The notes beneath the pieces are model-generated. The model had not been told where the DNA came from. It searched no databases and was given only the letters and a program-made list of their open reading frames with translations. This document shows, one piece after another, positions 1 to 13,043 of a stretch of 64,000 nt of DNA; position 1 is the stretch's first letter; every line of letters begins with the position of its first letter. The DNA is from Gari tellinella. Its lineage: Eukaryota > Mollusca > Bivalvia > Cardiida > Psammobiidae. Location: assembly GCA_922989275.2 (NCBI GenBank), contig OV277858.1:1364001-1428000 (forward strand), read 5' to 3'. The position numbers and the translations under genes were made by a program.

Positions 1-118
1 TAAGGCGTCTGACTCAGCTTTTGCTGTCCGACCCAGCGTTCCGGATTCGAATCCCATCCAGACTAAATATTTGTTTTCTTTGAAATGCATTTTTAACAGA
101 ATCAGAACCTAAACTAAT
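1..118 (+). repeat. tRNA-derived SINE, copy 1 (cut by window edge)
   Basis: A tRNA-like head with A-box-like TAAGGCGTCTG at the start and a B box (GGATTCGAATCC, about 43-54) is followed by a body reading roughly aaatgcatttttaacagaat. The same head-plus-body order recurs at 23621 and 24067, which shows that this is a dispersed family and not a tRNA gene. The gap between the A and B boxes suits a class II (Leu/Ser-like) tRNA head. The first bases lie outside the window. Confidence 0.65.
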
Positions 119-503
119 ATAGTGATGTTTCCACCGCATTATATTAATGTATTGTGTGTTCCTGGTAGACACTAGCTTTGACAATTTGGTTGTTATTCTA
201 TTTCTCAGTATGTTCATGATCCCTGATTTCAAAACGACATCGGTGCTGCCTCCGTAAAGGGTCCAGGTTTTCTTTAACATCACCAGGACATCCCTACATA
301 ATGTTGGATGCTGCCTCATAACAGTTCCTCAATATCAACAATTTTTCTTCTAGGGTAAACTTTACAAGCACCTTATTTTCTTTGCAATAATGTATGTTCA
401 ACATAGAAAGAATGCGGGGTGACGCGGTTAGGACGAGAAACGAAGCTTATTTGGATTGGATGAACTAATCGTGGACACAAATTTGTTACATGTTCAGTGG
501 TAT
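119..503. other. No recognised feature
   Basis: AT-rich sequence between the SINE and the next element. The minus-strand ORF here (14-319) shows no domain I recognise and overlaps the SINE, so I treat it as chance. Confidence 0.5.
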
Positions 504-1760
504 GTAGCGGCATGATTTGAAAAAATTTCTAATTTGATTTTTTTTTCAAATCATGTCCATTTTTTTAAATCATGTTTTCACAGTCGACATGATTTGAAAA
601 AAAACATAATTTGAAATATTTTTTCAAATCTTGTCGAAAACCGGCATCTGGAAATTTGATTCAACATGATTTGAAAAAAAATAATTTGTTTTTAAAAAAG
701 TTTTTACATAGGCTGGTATTTAATAGCATGCATCTATTAAGTATTTATATAAGTGTTTCCGGCACCGCAACACAGTGAATATAGTTGAGTTATTTGAATG
801 TGAAATAAGACAATCAGTAGAAGTAATAACTTCATAAATGGCATGCATGTGTATCTCAAAGAGCTGCACAGTTTGAATGGAGGCATGTCAAAGTCAAGGT
901 CATCCATGAAAGTCAAATATATAGGTGAATGTCATAACTTCTAAGCCAGTATATATAATTACTTAATAATTGGCATGCACGTGCATCTCATGGAGCTGCA
1001 TAGTTTGAATTGAGACATGTCAAGGCCAAGGTCATCCTTCAATGTCAAGGGCGGAAAGCCGGACATAGCGTTGTTTCACAAAAGCATATTGTTTCTTCTT
1101 TGTTTAAGGATATCTTTTTTTCGAAATTCTACGCACCTCTCCCTAACCGAAAACCCTAGACCCGCACCTGGATTTGCAGGCAACATGGCAGTTATGGTGT
1201 TGTTTGTAAGGTTTGGAGGACAGCGTAAGGTCATGTTGGATGGCGGGATGTAATACTGACACGTGGTTGGACTGGCAGGCGGATGGGCGGGTTGGATTTA
1301 TCAGTTGATTATGCATATTTCGATGAATATGAATTGCTTAAATAAACTGCTATGATGCTTTTCTTAAGTTAATAGGGCGATGATTGACAGTCAAATAAAA
1401 ATTTAGGCTACAGAATGTTTATTAAGGTGTTAGTATACAGTGTAAGGGTTTGGTCCATACTCCTTGAACTGGTACTATGTGCCCTCATTAAAAACATATA
1501 AACAAATAGGTAAATCTCTTTTACTAAGTTGTCTGAATTTTAATTTGCTTTTGTTTATTTCCGATAGGGTCGGTACTGATTTCCGTATATCGATAGAATT
1601 TCAAATATCATATCGCACAACGTTACATTGCGAAATAGTATGAGACCTATGAACCACGAATCATTTATAACTGCCAGGTCAATGCAACAGAGCTTAACTT
1701 TAAACGGTTAACTTTAAACGGGACTAGCCAAATAGTTATTCAATTTAGGTCTTAGCACCA

Positions 1761-1906
1761 CCGGTGTAGCAACATGATTTGAGAAAAAAAGATTTTGTTT
1801 TTCAAATCATATCAACAATATTTTAAATCATGTTTTCACACTTGACATGATTTGAAAAAGACCACATCAAACTAGATATTTTTCAAATACTGATGCTACA
1901 CACCGG
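1761..1906. mobile_element. Small palindromic element inside the larger one
   Basis: Inverted ends CCGGTGTAGCAACATGATTT and its near-complement ending at 1906, with internal CATGATTTGAAAA-type motifs in both orientations. It resembles the ends of the enclosing element, so it may be a short relative nested in it. About 146 bp. Confidence 0.5.
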
Positions 1907-2325
1907 CTCGAAAGGAGTTGGTCTTCATTTGTAAAATAAAAAACAAAACAAAAACAAAGGCATTTTGTTAATGATGACATTGTCATATCAAACACAGTTA
2001 AACAGACGTTTAAAGCATATATATTATTTACGTTTGGAATGTGAACGAACGGCACATGATGATATACCGGTACCGGACACAGTATTTCCCCAATACCTTT
2101 CTGTACGACAATAGCATTGCATATCAAAGATCAGCGTACACAAATGGCATTTAAACGTTTGGGTTTATGCAAGATTTAGTCCTGTTATTTACGTTTATAA
2201 TTATTTTAAGAAAAGCAAATTGCAACAGTAGATCAAACATATCATGTATATAAGGTGTCCCAATATATCTGACGCTACTTTCAAAATTTATTCAGAATAT
2301 CAAATACCAAATACCATTGTAGCTC

Positions 2326-2690
2326 ATTCTTTGGCTGGCTGACTGGCTGGCTGCTATGTTGGCTGGTTGCTATGTTGGCTGGTATACCAGCTACCATTCT
2401 GTTGTGCTGGCTGGCTGGCGAAATGGTTGAATGGCTGGCGAAATAGCTAAATGACTGGCTGACTGGTGGGTTGACAGGCTTGCTGGCTGGTTAGCTTGCT
2501 GTCATGCTGTCTGGCTGGCTAGTTGCTTGGCTGCCTGGCTATGTGGCTATTTAGCTGCCTGACTGCCTAATTGGTTGACTGCTTAACGTGCTAGGGAGTT
2601 GCCTTGCTGCATACCTGCATGTCTGGCATGATGGTTTGCTGCCTAACTACCAGATTGGCTGCCTTGTTGCCAGGTGACCGACCCTGCCTG
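2326..2690 (+). repeat. Degenerate TGGC-rich simple repeat
   Basis: Irregular array of GGCTGGCTGACTGGCTGG-type tetramers with drift (GCTATGT, GCGAAAT and GCCTGACT variants). No open frame of note. It sits in the loop of the 504-3396 palindrome. Confidence 0.8.
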
Positions 2691-3559
2691 ACAGTCTATC
2701 CATATGCTAGTATTACCGCCCTCTATCCAAACTGACCTAACGATATGTTGCCTGCACATCCAGGTGTGGATACAAAGTTTTCCGTAAGGGGAGGAACGTA
2801 GCATATCGAAACAATGGCACCCTTAAACAAAGAAGAAACAAGATGCCCTTGTAAAACAACGGTTTGTCCCCCTATCCGCCCTTGACCTTGACATGCCTCC
2901 TTTCCAAATCGGCAGCTCCATAAGATGCACACGCATGCCAATTATGAAGTAATTTTATCTACTAGCTCAAAAATTATCACATAAGCCTATATACTTGACA
3001 TTTGACATCGATGGATGATCTTGACTTTGACATGCCTCCTTTCAAACTGTGCAGCTTCATGAGATGCAAACGCATGCCAATTATGAAGTAATTATATCTA
3101 CTAGCTCAAAAGTTATGACATTCACCTAAATATTTGACCTTCAAGGACGACATTGACCTTGACATGCCTCCATTCAAAATGTGCAGCCCCATGAGATACA
3201 AATACATGTTTTATTTCACATTCAAATAACTCTATTCACTGTGTTGCGGTGTCGGAAACACTTATATAAATACAATTTTTTTTTCAAATTATGTTTTTTT
3301 TCAAATCATGTCGACTGTGAAAACATGATTTGAAAAAATTGACATAATTTGAAAAAAAAAATCAAATTAGAATTTTTTTTCAAATCATGCCGCTACAATG
3401 GTATTTCGCTATAATTGACAGAAAAGTATTGCTGTTTAAGTTGCAATACAAGTGGCCGTTATTCGCTTCTCACCATCAATAAAAAAAGCTTCCATGTGCG
3501 CTGTTTATAATGTCATTGTCCTGAATTAAGCAATAATCTGTATCTGAACATTAGTGCAG

Positions 3560-4102
3560 TGTGCAACCTTTTACTCACAAAGGGAGAACTCGTGCAGAAC
3601 GAATATAGCTTCGCTGATGTCCAACGATGTGATGGCAGTGGGTTGGCCCTGTTATATCGCAGCAACCTGGACTTTTCCAAATGTTTATATAATGATTATC
3701 GGTCATTTAAATGTGCTGAGTGGAAGATTTGTAACAAAACGCTAAGTTTCTGTCTTCGGAATATACCACCTACCATATTCTAAAACACCCAGTTACACCC
3801 ACGTTTTTTACGAGTGTTTAGAGATAATTAACTTATATTTGAGCCCTATCGTTATCATCGGAGACGTTAAAATCCATATGGACAATTTATCGGATTGTAA
3901 CACAAAACCGTTTTTACAATGTTTAAAAACAGTTGACTTAGCTGAAAATGTCACTACTAAAACTCATATAGGTAGACACATTCTTGACTTGATAATTAGA
4001 AAGGGGGATAAACACGTTAAAGTGACAAAAGCTCTTTCGAAATATTACATATCTGACCATTGTTTCATGAGTATTGAAGAATGTCGCCCTTATTTGGTGT
4101 AA
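3560..4102 (+). pseudogene. LINE endonuclease (APE-type) remnant
   Basis: Two open stretches resemble the C-terminal half of the apurinic-like endonuclease of non-LTR retrotransposons. The first contains GSGLALLYRSNLD. The second, from 3839, contains VIIGDVKIHMD (family pattern GDFNIH), then GRHILDLII and ISDHCF (family pattern HTLDLII...SDH). The Asp and SDH landmarks are visible, but no reverse transcriptase follows directly because a piggyBac-like element starts at 4221. The RT remnant at 6020-6545 could be the downstream part of the same LINE. Clearly dead. Confidence 0.7.
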
Positions 4103-4220
4103 ACTGCTGTTAGATTTATAAACCGGTAATCTGTAAATGTAGATTCACTGCATCTAGATCTAATACAGTTGAAAAAACTCTATGCCAAATCCTCAAATGC
4201 AGGCGATTAGGTAACTGTTT

Positions 4221-5773
4221 TTAACCCGCATCCGGACCTTGCAAAAACTTCCGTTTTGAGACGTTTGGGGTTCAATTGACCCCATTGTGCATTTGTGACA
4301 TAACTGATGCCGCATTATAAATTGGTGTGTTTATGCTATATGGTAGTGTTAAAACCAAAACGTTGCTCTCACTGTTACCATGGCAACCAGTGACCACAGA
4401 AACACAAAGTTGTTTGCTGTAAAATCGAATTTTATCTAATAACTTGTGCAGAAAATGTACATATGAGGAAATGTGGACATATTTATGACTAGATATACCT
4501 TTTATTACATAAATGGTGTATCTTTTACAGAAATAAGTAAATTTTTGAAAAAAAATAACTAAAATATGGTTTGGGTCTAGTGGACCCCAACTAATACTTA
4601 TGCATATTAACATGGGTTACAATACAACTTTTAACCACAACTGATTTAAAAACTTTATTAATGGAACATATGTAACCAAAACAGCTTTCCATCTTATCAA
4701 TATCGTGCATTTGTTAAGCTTTGTTTCTGCTTCCTATTATTTCATGACAATAGTTGTCAAATTTATTTGACCTGTCACCGTGCATGTCTTAGCCCCAAGC
4801 AGGATTCATGACGCTGACATGTGGCATGTCAACTATATGTGATAAAACTAAGTCTGGTAAACACATGTAATAAAAAAAACACACACATAACTTCAAATGG
4901 TGAAGATATAAGAGTTTTGAATATCAATTGCTTAACACCATGTCTTGAGTACTACTCGTTACTATGTCTATTTTACATCATCGCATATTTAATGAGCTGG
5001 ATGATATTGTCCTAGACGCAGTTGCAGGTGTCACCACGGGCTGTTTTGGTCAATGATCTACAGCAGTTTTTTGTTTCACTGTAATGAACTATGTTTTGAG
5101 GTTTCCTGTGATCATCATATATTACATTAATTTTTATTCATGAATGAAATAACAAAAGAGTGTATCAAACATTAGGTTAATCCACTTATGAACAAGCATT
5201 TGTCATACAGTCTAATTGGAGCATATTTGTCTGTTGTATGTATTTCTTCCCCTGTAGTTATATAGTTGAATCTGATATACTGAAAAATGGCAATGAAGCA
5301 TTGAGATAGACGCCTTGAATACCGACCAGACCTCGTTGGCCAACGTTCAATAAGTTCAAGGGCAAAGGTCAAGGTCACCAATCTTGGCGCATAACTGCTA
5401 TGGAAACTTCCAGAAAGGACCAGAACCAAAATTAATACAGTACACTTATTTGAATCTTGAAATCATTTGCATATTTTGGGGTCAGAGAGAATTGTATTCG
5501 TTCCTTACATTGTGGTTCCCTTGGACTCGCTGTTTGCGCTCCGGGGTTTTACTGTCCAAGGGAAATAACTCAATCGCAAGATCGTCAAATATATATTTTG
5601 ATATGTTTGATACGTGTTTTGAAAAATAAATCTATGCGAATGGACCTTTTTAGTACGTATTTCACACACGTGGCAAAACAGCCAAAGAAACAACGTCTAA
5701 AAACGTCATAAGCGTCATTAGCAAAAAAAGCCACTTGGGTCCAATGGACCCCAAAGGTCCGGATGAGGGTTAA
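4221..5773. mobile_element. piggyBac-like non-autonomous element, copy A
   Basis: Bounded by TTAA on both sides with matching inverted ends: TTAACCCGCATCCGGACCTT at 4221, and its complement (with CTC for CGC) ending at 5773. TTAA target sites with CCC ends are the piggyBac signature. Palindromic GGGGTCC...GGACCCC motifs sit just inside both ends and near 4570. A related copy in the same orientation occupies 29183-30878. No transposase frame is visible, so it would have moved with an outside transposase. Confidence 0.8.
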
Positions 5774-6019
5774 ATAATATCATAAAAAAACTAAATAAGC
5801 ATGCTCCTCTTGTGGAAAAGACTTTCATCAGTAAAGTACCAACGTATCAAAATGTATAAACAGTTGTGTTAAAAATGCACAGCAATACCCTGAAAGCAGT
5901 GAAAATGAATAAAGCGACAATTGTTGGAATGATTGAAATTCGTGCAGCAGTTGACACTATTGACATTCTTATAGTAATTCAACTTCTTCGTAATGATTTT
6001 GGCATTATCAAAGCTTGAT

Positions 6020-6545
6020 TGAATCCTAATTGACCGATAGGACAAAGAAGATTAAAATTGGAAAGTCAGCTTCAGACTCCGAACCGTTAAAAGTTGGCGT
6101 TCCACAGGGCTCTTGTTCTGGCCCGGTTGTTTTCACAATGTATATTACTGCTTTTAATAGAGTTGTTTAGAATTATACAGCAGACCTCTATGGGTACGCT
6201 GATGACCACACATTTACTTTTAGTGTTCAAGCTTGTAATCATCAGAGTTAATCCGCTATACTTCACGATATAAACAAATGTAACTCATTATTATGAATAA
6301 TTTATGCAAAGACTGAAATGATCGCATATGACACAAAACAACAGTTACATATACTGACCACTACTTGTTGGTGGCTGCGAAGTGAAGTATGTGAAGTCTG
6401 TGCGTGCTATTGATGTTTATATGTCAAGTACTCTCAATTTTGATGTGCACATTCAAAAAACGTGTCAAATAGCACATAGTCAGCTATGAAATTTGAGGTG
6501 TATCGCAATATATACCCTGGTTGCATGTTCGAACTAGGATCATAT
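6020..6545 (+). pseudogene. LINE reverse transcriptase remnant
   Basis: With frame changes it reads LKVGVPQGSCSGPVVFTMYI followed by LYGYADDHTFTF (the RT catalytic box, YADD). Further on come VKSVRAIDVYMSSTLNFDVH and IQKTCQIAHSQL, which fit the region after the RT palm in many animal non-LTR elements. Stops at several points show it is broken. The PQGSC variant differs from the PQGSVLGP forms at 36250 and 43980, so this is a different LINE family. Confidence 0.7.
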
Positions 6546-7489
6546 TTAAAGTGCTTGTCATTATTTTTCGGGTTGTACAAGGGACCGCACCGAGTAACCT
6601 CGGAGACCTGTCCGCTGAACGGTTTGTGGTGGTGGTTGTCTTTAATTAGATTATTAACATGAACAAATAGAAAATGTTTAAAGGCTTCATATTAAAAGTG
6701 GCACATATTTGATGTCGCCGAATTTCATACTTTTAGTAATAAACAGTTTTAAATCCACTACGGTCCTTACAAATCAATAAGTATCATTTAAATTCGTGCC
6801 TTAAATACCAATTCAAGTAAATTATAAAATGAATTACATGCCGACTTTGCGATATGCAGACGAAAAAAATCAAATGTTTACAATATATTACATTTAATAC
6901 TATATTAAAGGTAAATTAAAAATGTTCCTTATTTGCGTTTGGCAAAGTTCTTGTAAATTAAGAGCCGATTGTCGAACTGTAACTGCGTGTGAATTAGAAG
7001 TTCTATCTAACTCATTTTTTTCTGAACATTCAAGTAAACCGTACAGACAATATGATATATTGTCCAAACAAAAATATTTCCTGAAAAATTTACTGGAAAT
7101 ATCAATGTTTAAAAAAGGTTAAAAATCTTAAAAAGTCACTAAATTGCAAATTATATAAATTTAGATGTTTGATATACACTAATTTTAAGCTTATAAGATA
7201 GATTATACTTAATTCTACTAGTCACTTAAAACAAACCTTTTATAAGGAACTATTGAATGTGGAAATCAGTAGATCTATAAATACAGGGGATAATAAAGAG
7301 CATGACAGAAATAATGCATAAAAGCTCCTTTAGTGTTATTTGGCATTACTTGTGTGAAGCTGCCATTTGTCCTAAAACCCATACAATATTATGTGTCAGT
7401 CATATACCAACTAAGCAAAGACTAAACATTACATGCCCCGTATCTGCGTAATGAACTTACAATCAATAAGGTCGGATTTAAAAGAAAGT
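6546..7489. other. No recognised feature
   Basis: AT-rich intergenic or intronic sequence. One short + ORF (6922-7122) has no recognisable domain. Confidence 0.5.
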
Positions 7490-7560
7490 GTTAAATCGAA
7501 TTGGACTTGAACCTAGGACCTTAGGATTGCTAGTCAATCACTAAAACGACTGAAATATCA
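7490..7560 (-). repeat. tRNA-like SINE head remnant
   Basis: Read on the minus strand there is a B-box-like GGTTCAAGTCC preceded by a short anticodon-arm-like stem (GATTG/CAATC). The A box is weak and no SINE body was confirmed, so this is a tentative call. Confidence 0.3.
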
Positions 7561-7732
7561 AGAAAGAAACAGAAACTTATCAAACTTTTTTTTTCTATTG
7601 CCCTTTGAGAGCCATAAGGGGTCATCTGCATATTTTGTGACAAATAACATTTCCAAAAATTCTGATTATTTTTTTTATCTAATATTAGTTTTCAATTTTG
7701 AAAATGTAAATATGTTAGAGTCATTTCTGGGG

Positions 7733-8291
7733 CATAAAGGCAGATTTTCTATAGCCTCTGTGTCATAAGGGCACATCTGCCCTAGCCTCGGTGGCATAAG
7801 GGCAGATCTGTTCTAGCTTCTGGGTCATAATGGTACATCTACTCAAGCCTCTGGGTCATAAGGGCCCATCTGTTCTAGCCTCTGGGGCATAAGGGCAGAT
7901 CTGTTCTAGCTTCTGGGTCATGAGGACTGATCTGTCCTAGCCTCTGGGTCATAATGGTACATCTACTCAAGCCTCTGGGTCATAAGGGCCCATCTGTTCT
8001 AGCCTATGTGGTATAAGGGCGCATCTGCTCTAGCCTCTTGGTCATAAGGGTCTATGTGCTCTAGTCTGTTGGGCATACGGGCTCATCTGCTCTAGCTTCT
8101 GGGGCATACGGGCCCATCTGATCTAGCCTCTTGGTCATAAGGATCCGTCTGCTCTAGCCTCTTGGCCATAAGTGTCCGTCTGATCTATTCTGTGGGCCAT
8201 AATGGCTTATCTGATATAGCCTCTTGGTCATAAGGGCCCATCTGCTCTAGCTTGTGGGCCATAAGGGCTTATATGCTCTAGCCTCTGGGTC
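7733..8291 (+). repeat. 31-bp minisatellite, about 18 copies
   Basis: Unit begins CATAAGGGC and continues through CATCTGYTCTAGCCTCTGGG. Successive units stay in 31-bp register for the whole array, with substitutions but few indels. 559 bp divided by 31 gives 18 units. It ends exactly where the fold-back element begins at 8299. Confidence 0.9.
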
Positions 8292-8298
8292 TATTATG

Positions 8299-11200
8299 CC
8301 CCGGTTACACAAAAAGCGGAGCAGATAACTGTACCATTCTTTCACTTCCGGAAACAAGCACCAAAATAGGCACACATACTCCTAGGGGGTTGCTCTTCTG
8401 AAAAATACCACTGGCCACGTGAAAATCGAACATGGCCGCCATTTTTCAAGATGGCCATCAAGGCATATACAGAAGTATTTTGTTTCGCCATAAATGTGAA
8501 AAACCTCGTCTATTTCAATGATCTGTGTGTCAAATAATACGTTTTGACTGTGTAGAGTTCAATGTGAAACCATGGAATTGCTCTATTACTTCCGTTTACC
8601 CGTTGGTCACTTAAAAATTCTAAAGGACCGTCATTTTCAAGGTGTTCTCAACAGAAACACTGGGTGTTGCATTATATTCGCAAATACTTGTCCTTTATCA
8701 ATGATCTTTGTTTGAAATTATACTTTTAACCATGTATAACTCATGTTTGGAACAACCGAGTGACTCAACGGCTTTCTTGTACCGTTTACTAATTGAAACT
8801 TCAAGATGGCAGCCATTTTGTCAAGATGGCCATCACAGATATATATGCATTTTTGAAATAAAATGGCAAATAGTTGTCCAATATCACTGGTTAAGTGTAA
8901 ACTATACTTTTGTAAAGTTCAAGAATGGAACCATGAATTTGCGAAATGGATTCCTTGTATCAGGTAACCACTAGATATCAAGATGGTGGCCATTTGTCAA
9001 GATGGCCGCCACATAAATATTGCATTTCCCAATAAAATGCATATATCTGTTCTTATTCAATGATTTCTGTGTCTCAATATACTATGTAGAAATCAAATTT
9101 GGAACAATGGCATAACTCAATGGCGCCTTTGTACCCGTAAGCTACATAAAATTGAAGAAGGTTGTCATGTTCAAGTTGACCACCAGGGAATAAACAGAAA
9201 TATTGCACTTCGCCACAAAGACTTGTTCTGTTTCAATTATCTGTTTGTCAAATAAATTGAATTTTTTTGAATACGTAGAATTCACTTCGGAATTACAGAT
9301 TCCTCAAATGCTTCCACTTAAAAATTCATGATGACGACAATTGCAATGATCACCACCATAGAAATTTCCATAAAAACGCCAATACCCCTCCTGTATCATT
9401 GGTATTTGTGTCAAATTAAGAGCCATGTACATACTCCATGGCTTTCTTGTATCCATTTACCATTTAACAATTAAAGATGGCCACAATTGTTTCAGATAGC
9501 TATCACAGAAGTATTGCATTTTCGAAATAAATGGCCATTTACTTGTCCTATATTATACTTTTTTCACTATGTAAAATACAAATTTAGAACCATGGGATCG
9601 CTCAACGGCCTCCTTGTACCCGGTAGCCTATTAAACATCAAGATGGCTACCACAGAAATAATGCATTTTGCAATAAAATCACAAATATGTGTCCCATTTC
9701 AACGACCTTTGTGTCTAATTATGCTTTAATATTGGAAACATGGAATCACATACTTGTGTTTGCGTACTTGTGAGCCTCGTATAAAATTCACGATGGCAGG
9801 CATCTTTTAAGGAAGGCCTATATAACTTTCGGAACAAAACGACAAAGAATTGTCCAAAACAATGCTGTGTGTGTCAATTAATACCATTTTGACCGTATAG
9901 AGTCCACATTTCGAACCACGACATTATTCTATACTGCATAAATGTCAGTACTAGCTGACATGCTTGGTAAGTATCCAGAATTCAATCTAATAAGCCCCGC
10001 ATCGGTTACCTAATTTATTTTGGATATAGTTTTACATAGTGTGTTATTAAATGTTGTGCCTGAATTGACAGGGTGTGCAAGCGCGAGAATGTCAATATGA
10101 CATGTTCAATGTCGAAGTGCCAAAAAGCTAACTCACTCACTCACTAACTATATGCTCTATGTTGTAAAAGCATAAACACTGGCATTGATTCACTGAATGC
10201 AGATACATGGACATCTAATTATTGTATTTTAATTACTTACCATTCACAACGATGGCAAATATAGATCCGGGGTGATCCGAATATCGGACTGATATCAGTA
10301 AAGTCTGTCTTACCAGAAGAAGAAACTAAAAAGCTCAAATTACCACATACAAAACAACAAGCATGATGGCTGCATTATGATTGCCATTAACCTTCACCGC
10401 ATTCTCGCAATTAATTAGATGCATATTGTTTCGGATCCAGCCTAAATTGATAATGTCGATGGCGCGAAAAAACTTTTAGGAGGTAAAAAAACACAACATC
10501 AACAATAGTGTCAGTTATCATCACTAACACAGAGCAGGACACGGACAAAATTGAATAACAGAGCGCTCAGTCAGTAGAATGCCAGACTAAGCTGCAAAGA
10601 ACTAGACGCAAAGATCAAACGTGTTTCATATGTGATAAAAACATGTGTCGTTGAACTCCCATAACAAGACTAAATAAATGTTCCCATGTTCCCAAATGTT
10701 AGTATGACCACAATATACGAGAAATAAGACAGTTCGCCATACCAATTATAGATATCATAGTCCAAAGGCCCAATGCAACCACAGCGACCACTTCTTTCCA
10801 TGAAACTAACTTTTCTGTTTTCCAGCAACCTTAAAACGAAAACAAAAAGATGGACAGCTGAAGTTTGTGGAGGTTAAACTGAAGACAGTCCATAAACTTT
10901 AAAAACATTTACCAATGTGAGACCATTCTTCTCCACAGGAGAATAATTATTATTCCTCCTCGAAATTGTTTGAAACAAACAGACACCAAGTCTTATCTGC
11001 TGTCAGGTCACATCTGCCAATGGATTATGAAAGACTGGACAATATTATAGTGACATAAGGGCCTGTTGCTACGACTTGATCTACCCACCATGCCTTACAG
11101 AAGAGAGCAAAGCCATTTGAGGTAGCAGCAGTACATCCATTTTTGCCTCTGTTCCAAGATAAGGACCACACGTTTGTACAGTCAAGCATTAGATGAAGAC

Positions 11201-13043
11201 ATCCTCATTCCCGGTCGGATACCAGCCATTGCTGATGACAAGCCAGTATAGCCAAACAGTGACATGAAATCTACGGTGAGACAAACATGCCATAATGTTT
11301 TGATATCATCATAAATTCCATTATTTTAATTTAAATAGTCAATAGTCAAAAGGGTATTCTTTGAAATCAAAGCATCGAACTTTAGAAGGTTTTAAAGTTT
11401 TAATTGAGAAATGCAATATTTTTGTCGGAGCAACCTTGAGAGATGACGACCATCTTGAATTGTAAACGACTAGCAGGTACAAAGAAGCCATTTAGTAATA
11501 TCATAGTTCCACATTTTAATAACACATAGTCAAAAAAGTATTTTGGCACACAAATCATTGAAAAGAACAAGTCTTTGCAACATTATTGCGAAATACAATA
11601 ATTATATTTATCACATAATTTGCGGTCTGGGAGTTGCATAAAGCGATTGTATAAATATCGTAATCCACTAGTGGAATATCTTTTTTTGGGCTCCGGCCTA
11701 ACATGTTCGTCAATAAGCGCTGCGTGTAGCGGGGTGCCAAATGACGTCATCTGCTATGACGTTAACAACGTAACGTTTGGCGGAAAATCTATATAGCGGA
11801 GGGTCTACAAACTACGGCTTCAAATCAATTTAATAGGTACTAAAACTTGTTATGTGATAAATAGAATATCACATTCGTGCTCCTTATTTATCATTTTTAA
11901 TTAACTCGTTGACTAAAGTGAATATGACGCTCGCCAAGGCTTGTGTCATATCATTTTTGTCAACTCGTTTATTAAAAATGATAAATAATGTGCACTCATT
12001 CAATATCCTCTATATATACCACGGCGACCATCTTGAAAAATGTGGTTCATCATGATTTTATTTGCTGACGGTTGCAAGGAAGCAATTGATCAATTCAATG
12101 AATCTGATTTGAATTCAGCAGAGTCAAAAAGTATTCAATTTATTTGACACACAGACAATTGAAATAGAACAAATGTTTGCAATTTTATGGCGAAGTACAA
12201 TATTTCTGTTTATAGCATGGTGGCCAACTTGAACAGCACTACCTTCTTGGATTTAAAGTACATCACGGGTCCAAGGACGCCAATTAGTTATCCCATTGTT
12301 CCACATGTGATGTCTACATAGTCGGAAAAGTATAATTAGACACAGAGATCATTGAATTATATGCCATTTTTTTGGAAAATACAATTTTTCTGTGGCGGCC
12401 ATCTTAAAAAAATGGCCACCTTCTTTACCTGCTACAAGGAATTCATTGAGCAAATTCGTGGTTCCAATCGTGAACTTAACAAAAGTATACTTGATATAAA
12501 ACCCGTGATATTGGTTAAGTATTTGCCATTTTATTTTGAAATGTATATAACTCTGTGATTGCCATCTTGACAAAATGGCTGCCATCTTGAAGTTGTAAGT
12601 AGTTGACGGTACAAGAACGCCGTTGAGTTACTCGATTGCTCCAAACTTGAGTTCTACAAGGTCAAAACAATAATTTTAAACAAAGATCATTGATATAGGA
12701 CAAGTATTTGCGAATATAATGCAAAATCCAGTATTTCTGTTGATGATATCTTGTCAATGACGGCCATTTAGAATTGTTTAAGTGACCAATGGGTAAACCG
12801 ATGTAATAGAGCAATTCCATGGTTCCGCATTGAACGCTACACAGTCAAAACGCAATATTTGACACACAGACCATTGACATAGACGAGGTGCTTGTTTCCG
12901 GAAGTGAAAGATTCTTCTCAAATTTGCAATTTTCTGCTCCACTAAGACAGTCGGGCTTAAATCGGTACCCAATCGGTCTAATTATTTGCTGTTTTGATCG
13001 GTTGTCATAAGTGATTAAATTTCAGGTTTTCTGTGTAACTGGG
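8299..13043. mobile_element. Giant fold-back element made of about 175-bp repeated units
   Basis: The left end CCCCGGTTACACA is mirrored by TGTGTAACTGGG at 13032-13043. Inside, a stretch around 8320-8370 (with TTTCACTTCCGGAAACAAGC) is mirrored at 12889-12945. The left arm from 8500 to 8640 matches the reverse complement of 12720-12890 at most positions. Each arm is a degenerate tandem array. AAGATGGC-type motifs recur at about 8449, 8625, 8805, 8975, 9157, 9331, 9474, 9637 and 9792, and as GCCATCTT near 11440, 12025, 12224, 12397, 12567 and 12752. The loop of about 9960-11390 holds no gene I recognise. No transposase is visible. Confidence 0.75.
11847..12012. repeat. Inverted repeat inside the right arm
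   Basis: TTATTTATCATTTTTAATTA near 11886 is mirrored by a TTAAAAATGATAAATAA stretch near 11970-11988, and CTCGTTGAC by GTCAACTCG. It looks like a small MITE that inserted into the fold-back arm, because the 175-bp unit rhythm breaks here. Confidence 0.5.

Larger units (their letters stand above)
504..3396. mobile_element. Palindromic DNA element with about 700-bp inverted arms
   Basis: The ends are inverted copies: GTAGCGGCATGATTTGA at 504 and its complement ending at 3396. The inversion continues inward. Left-arm segments near 742-808, 860-960 and 1030-1200 recur as reverse complements near 3214-3275, 3090-3200 and 2735-2900. Both outer ends carry clusters of CATGATTTGAAAAA in both orientations. 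TGGTAT abuts the left end and recurs 2 bp beyond the right end, a possible target duplication. I saw no transposase. It is probably a non-autonomous fold-back or MITE-like DNA transposon. The centre holds a smaller palindrome and a TGGC-rich repeat. Confidence 0.65.

Noticed and set aside
5810..5845. CTGATGAAAG on the minus strand as a hammerhead
   Set aside because: No GAAA or closing stem follows at the right distance.
7733..8291. CRISPR-like regular repeats
   Set aside because: Units are contiguous and vary along their length with no unique spacers, so it is a minisatellite in a eukaryotic genome.
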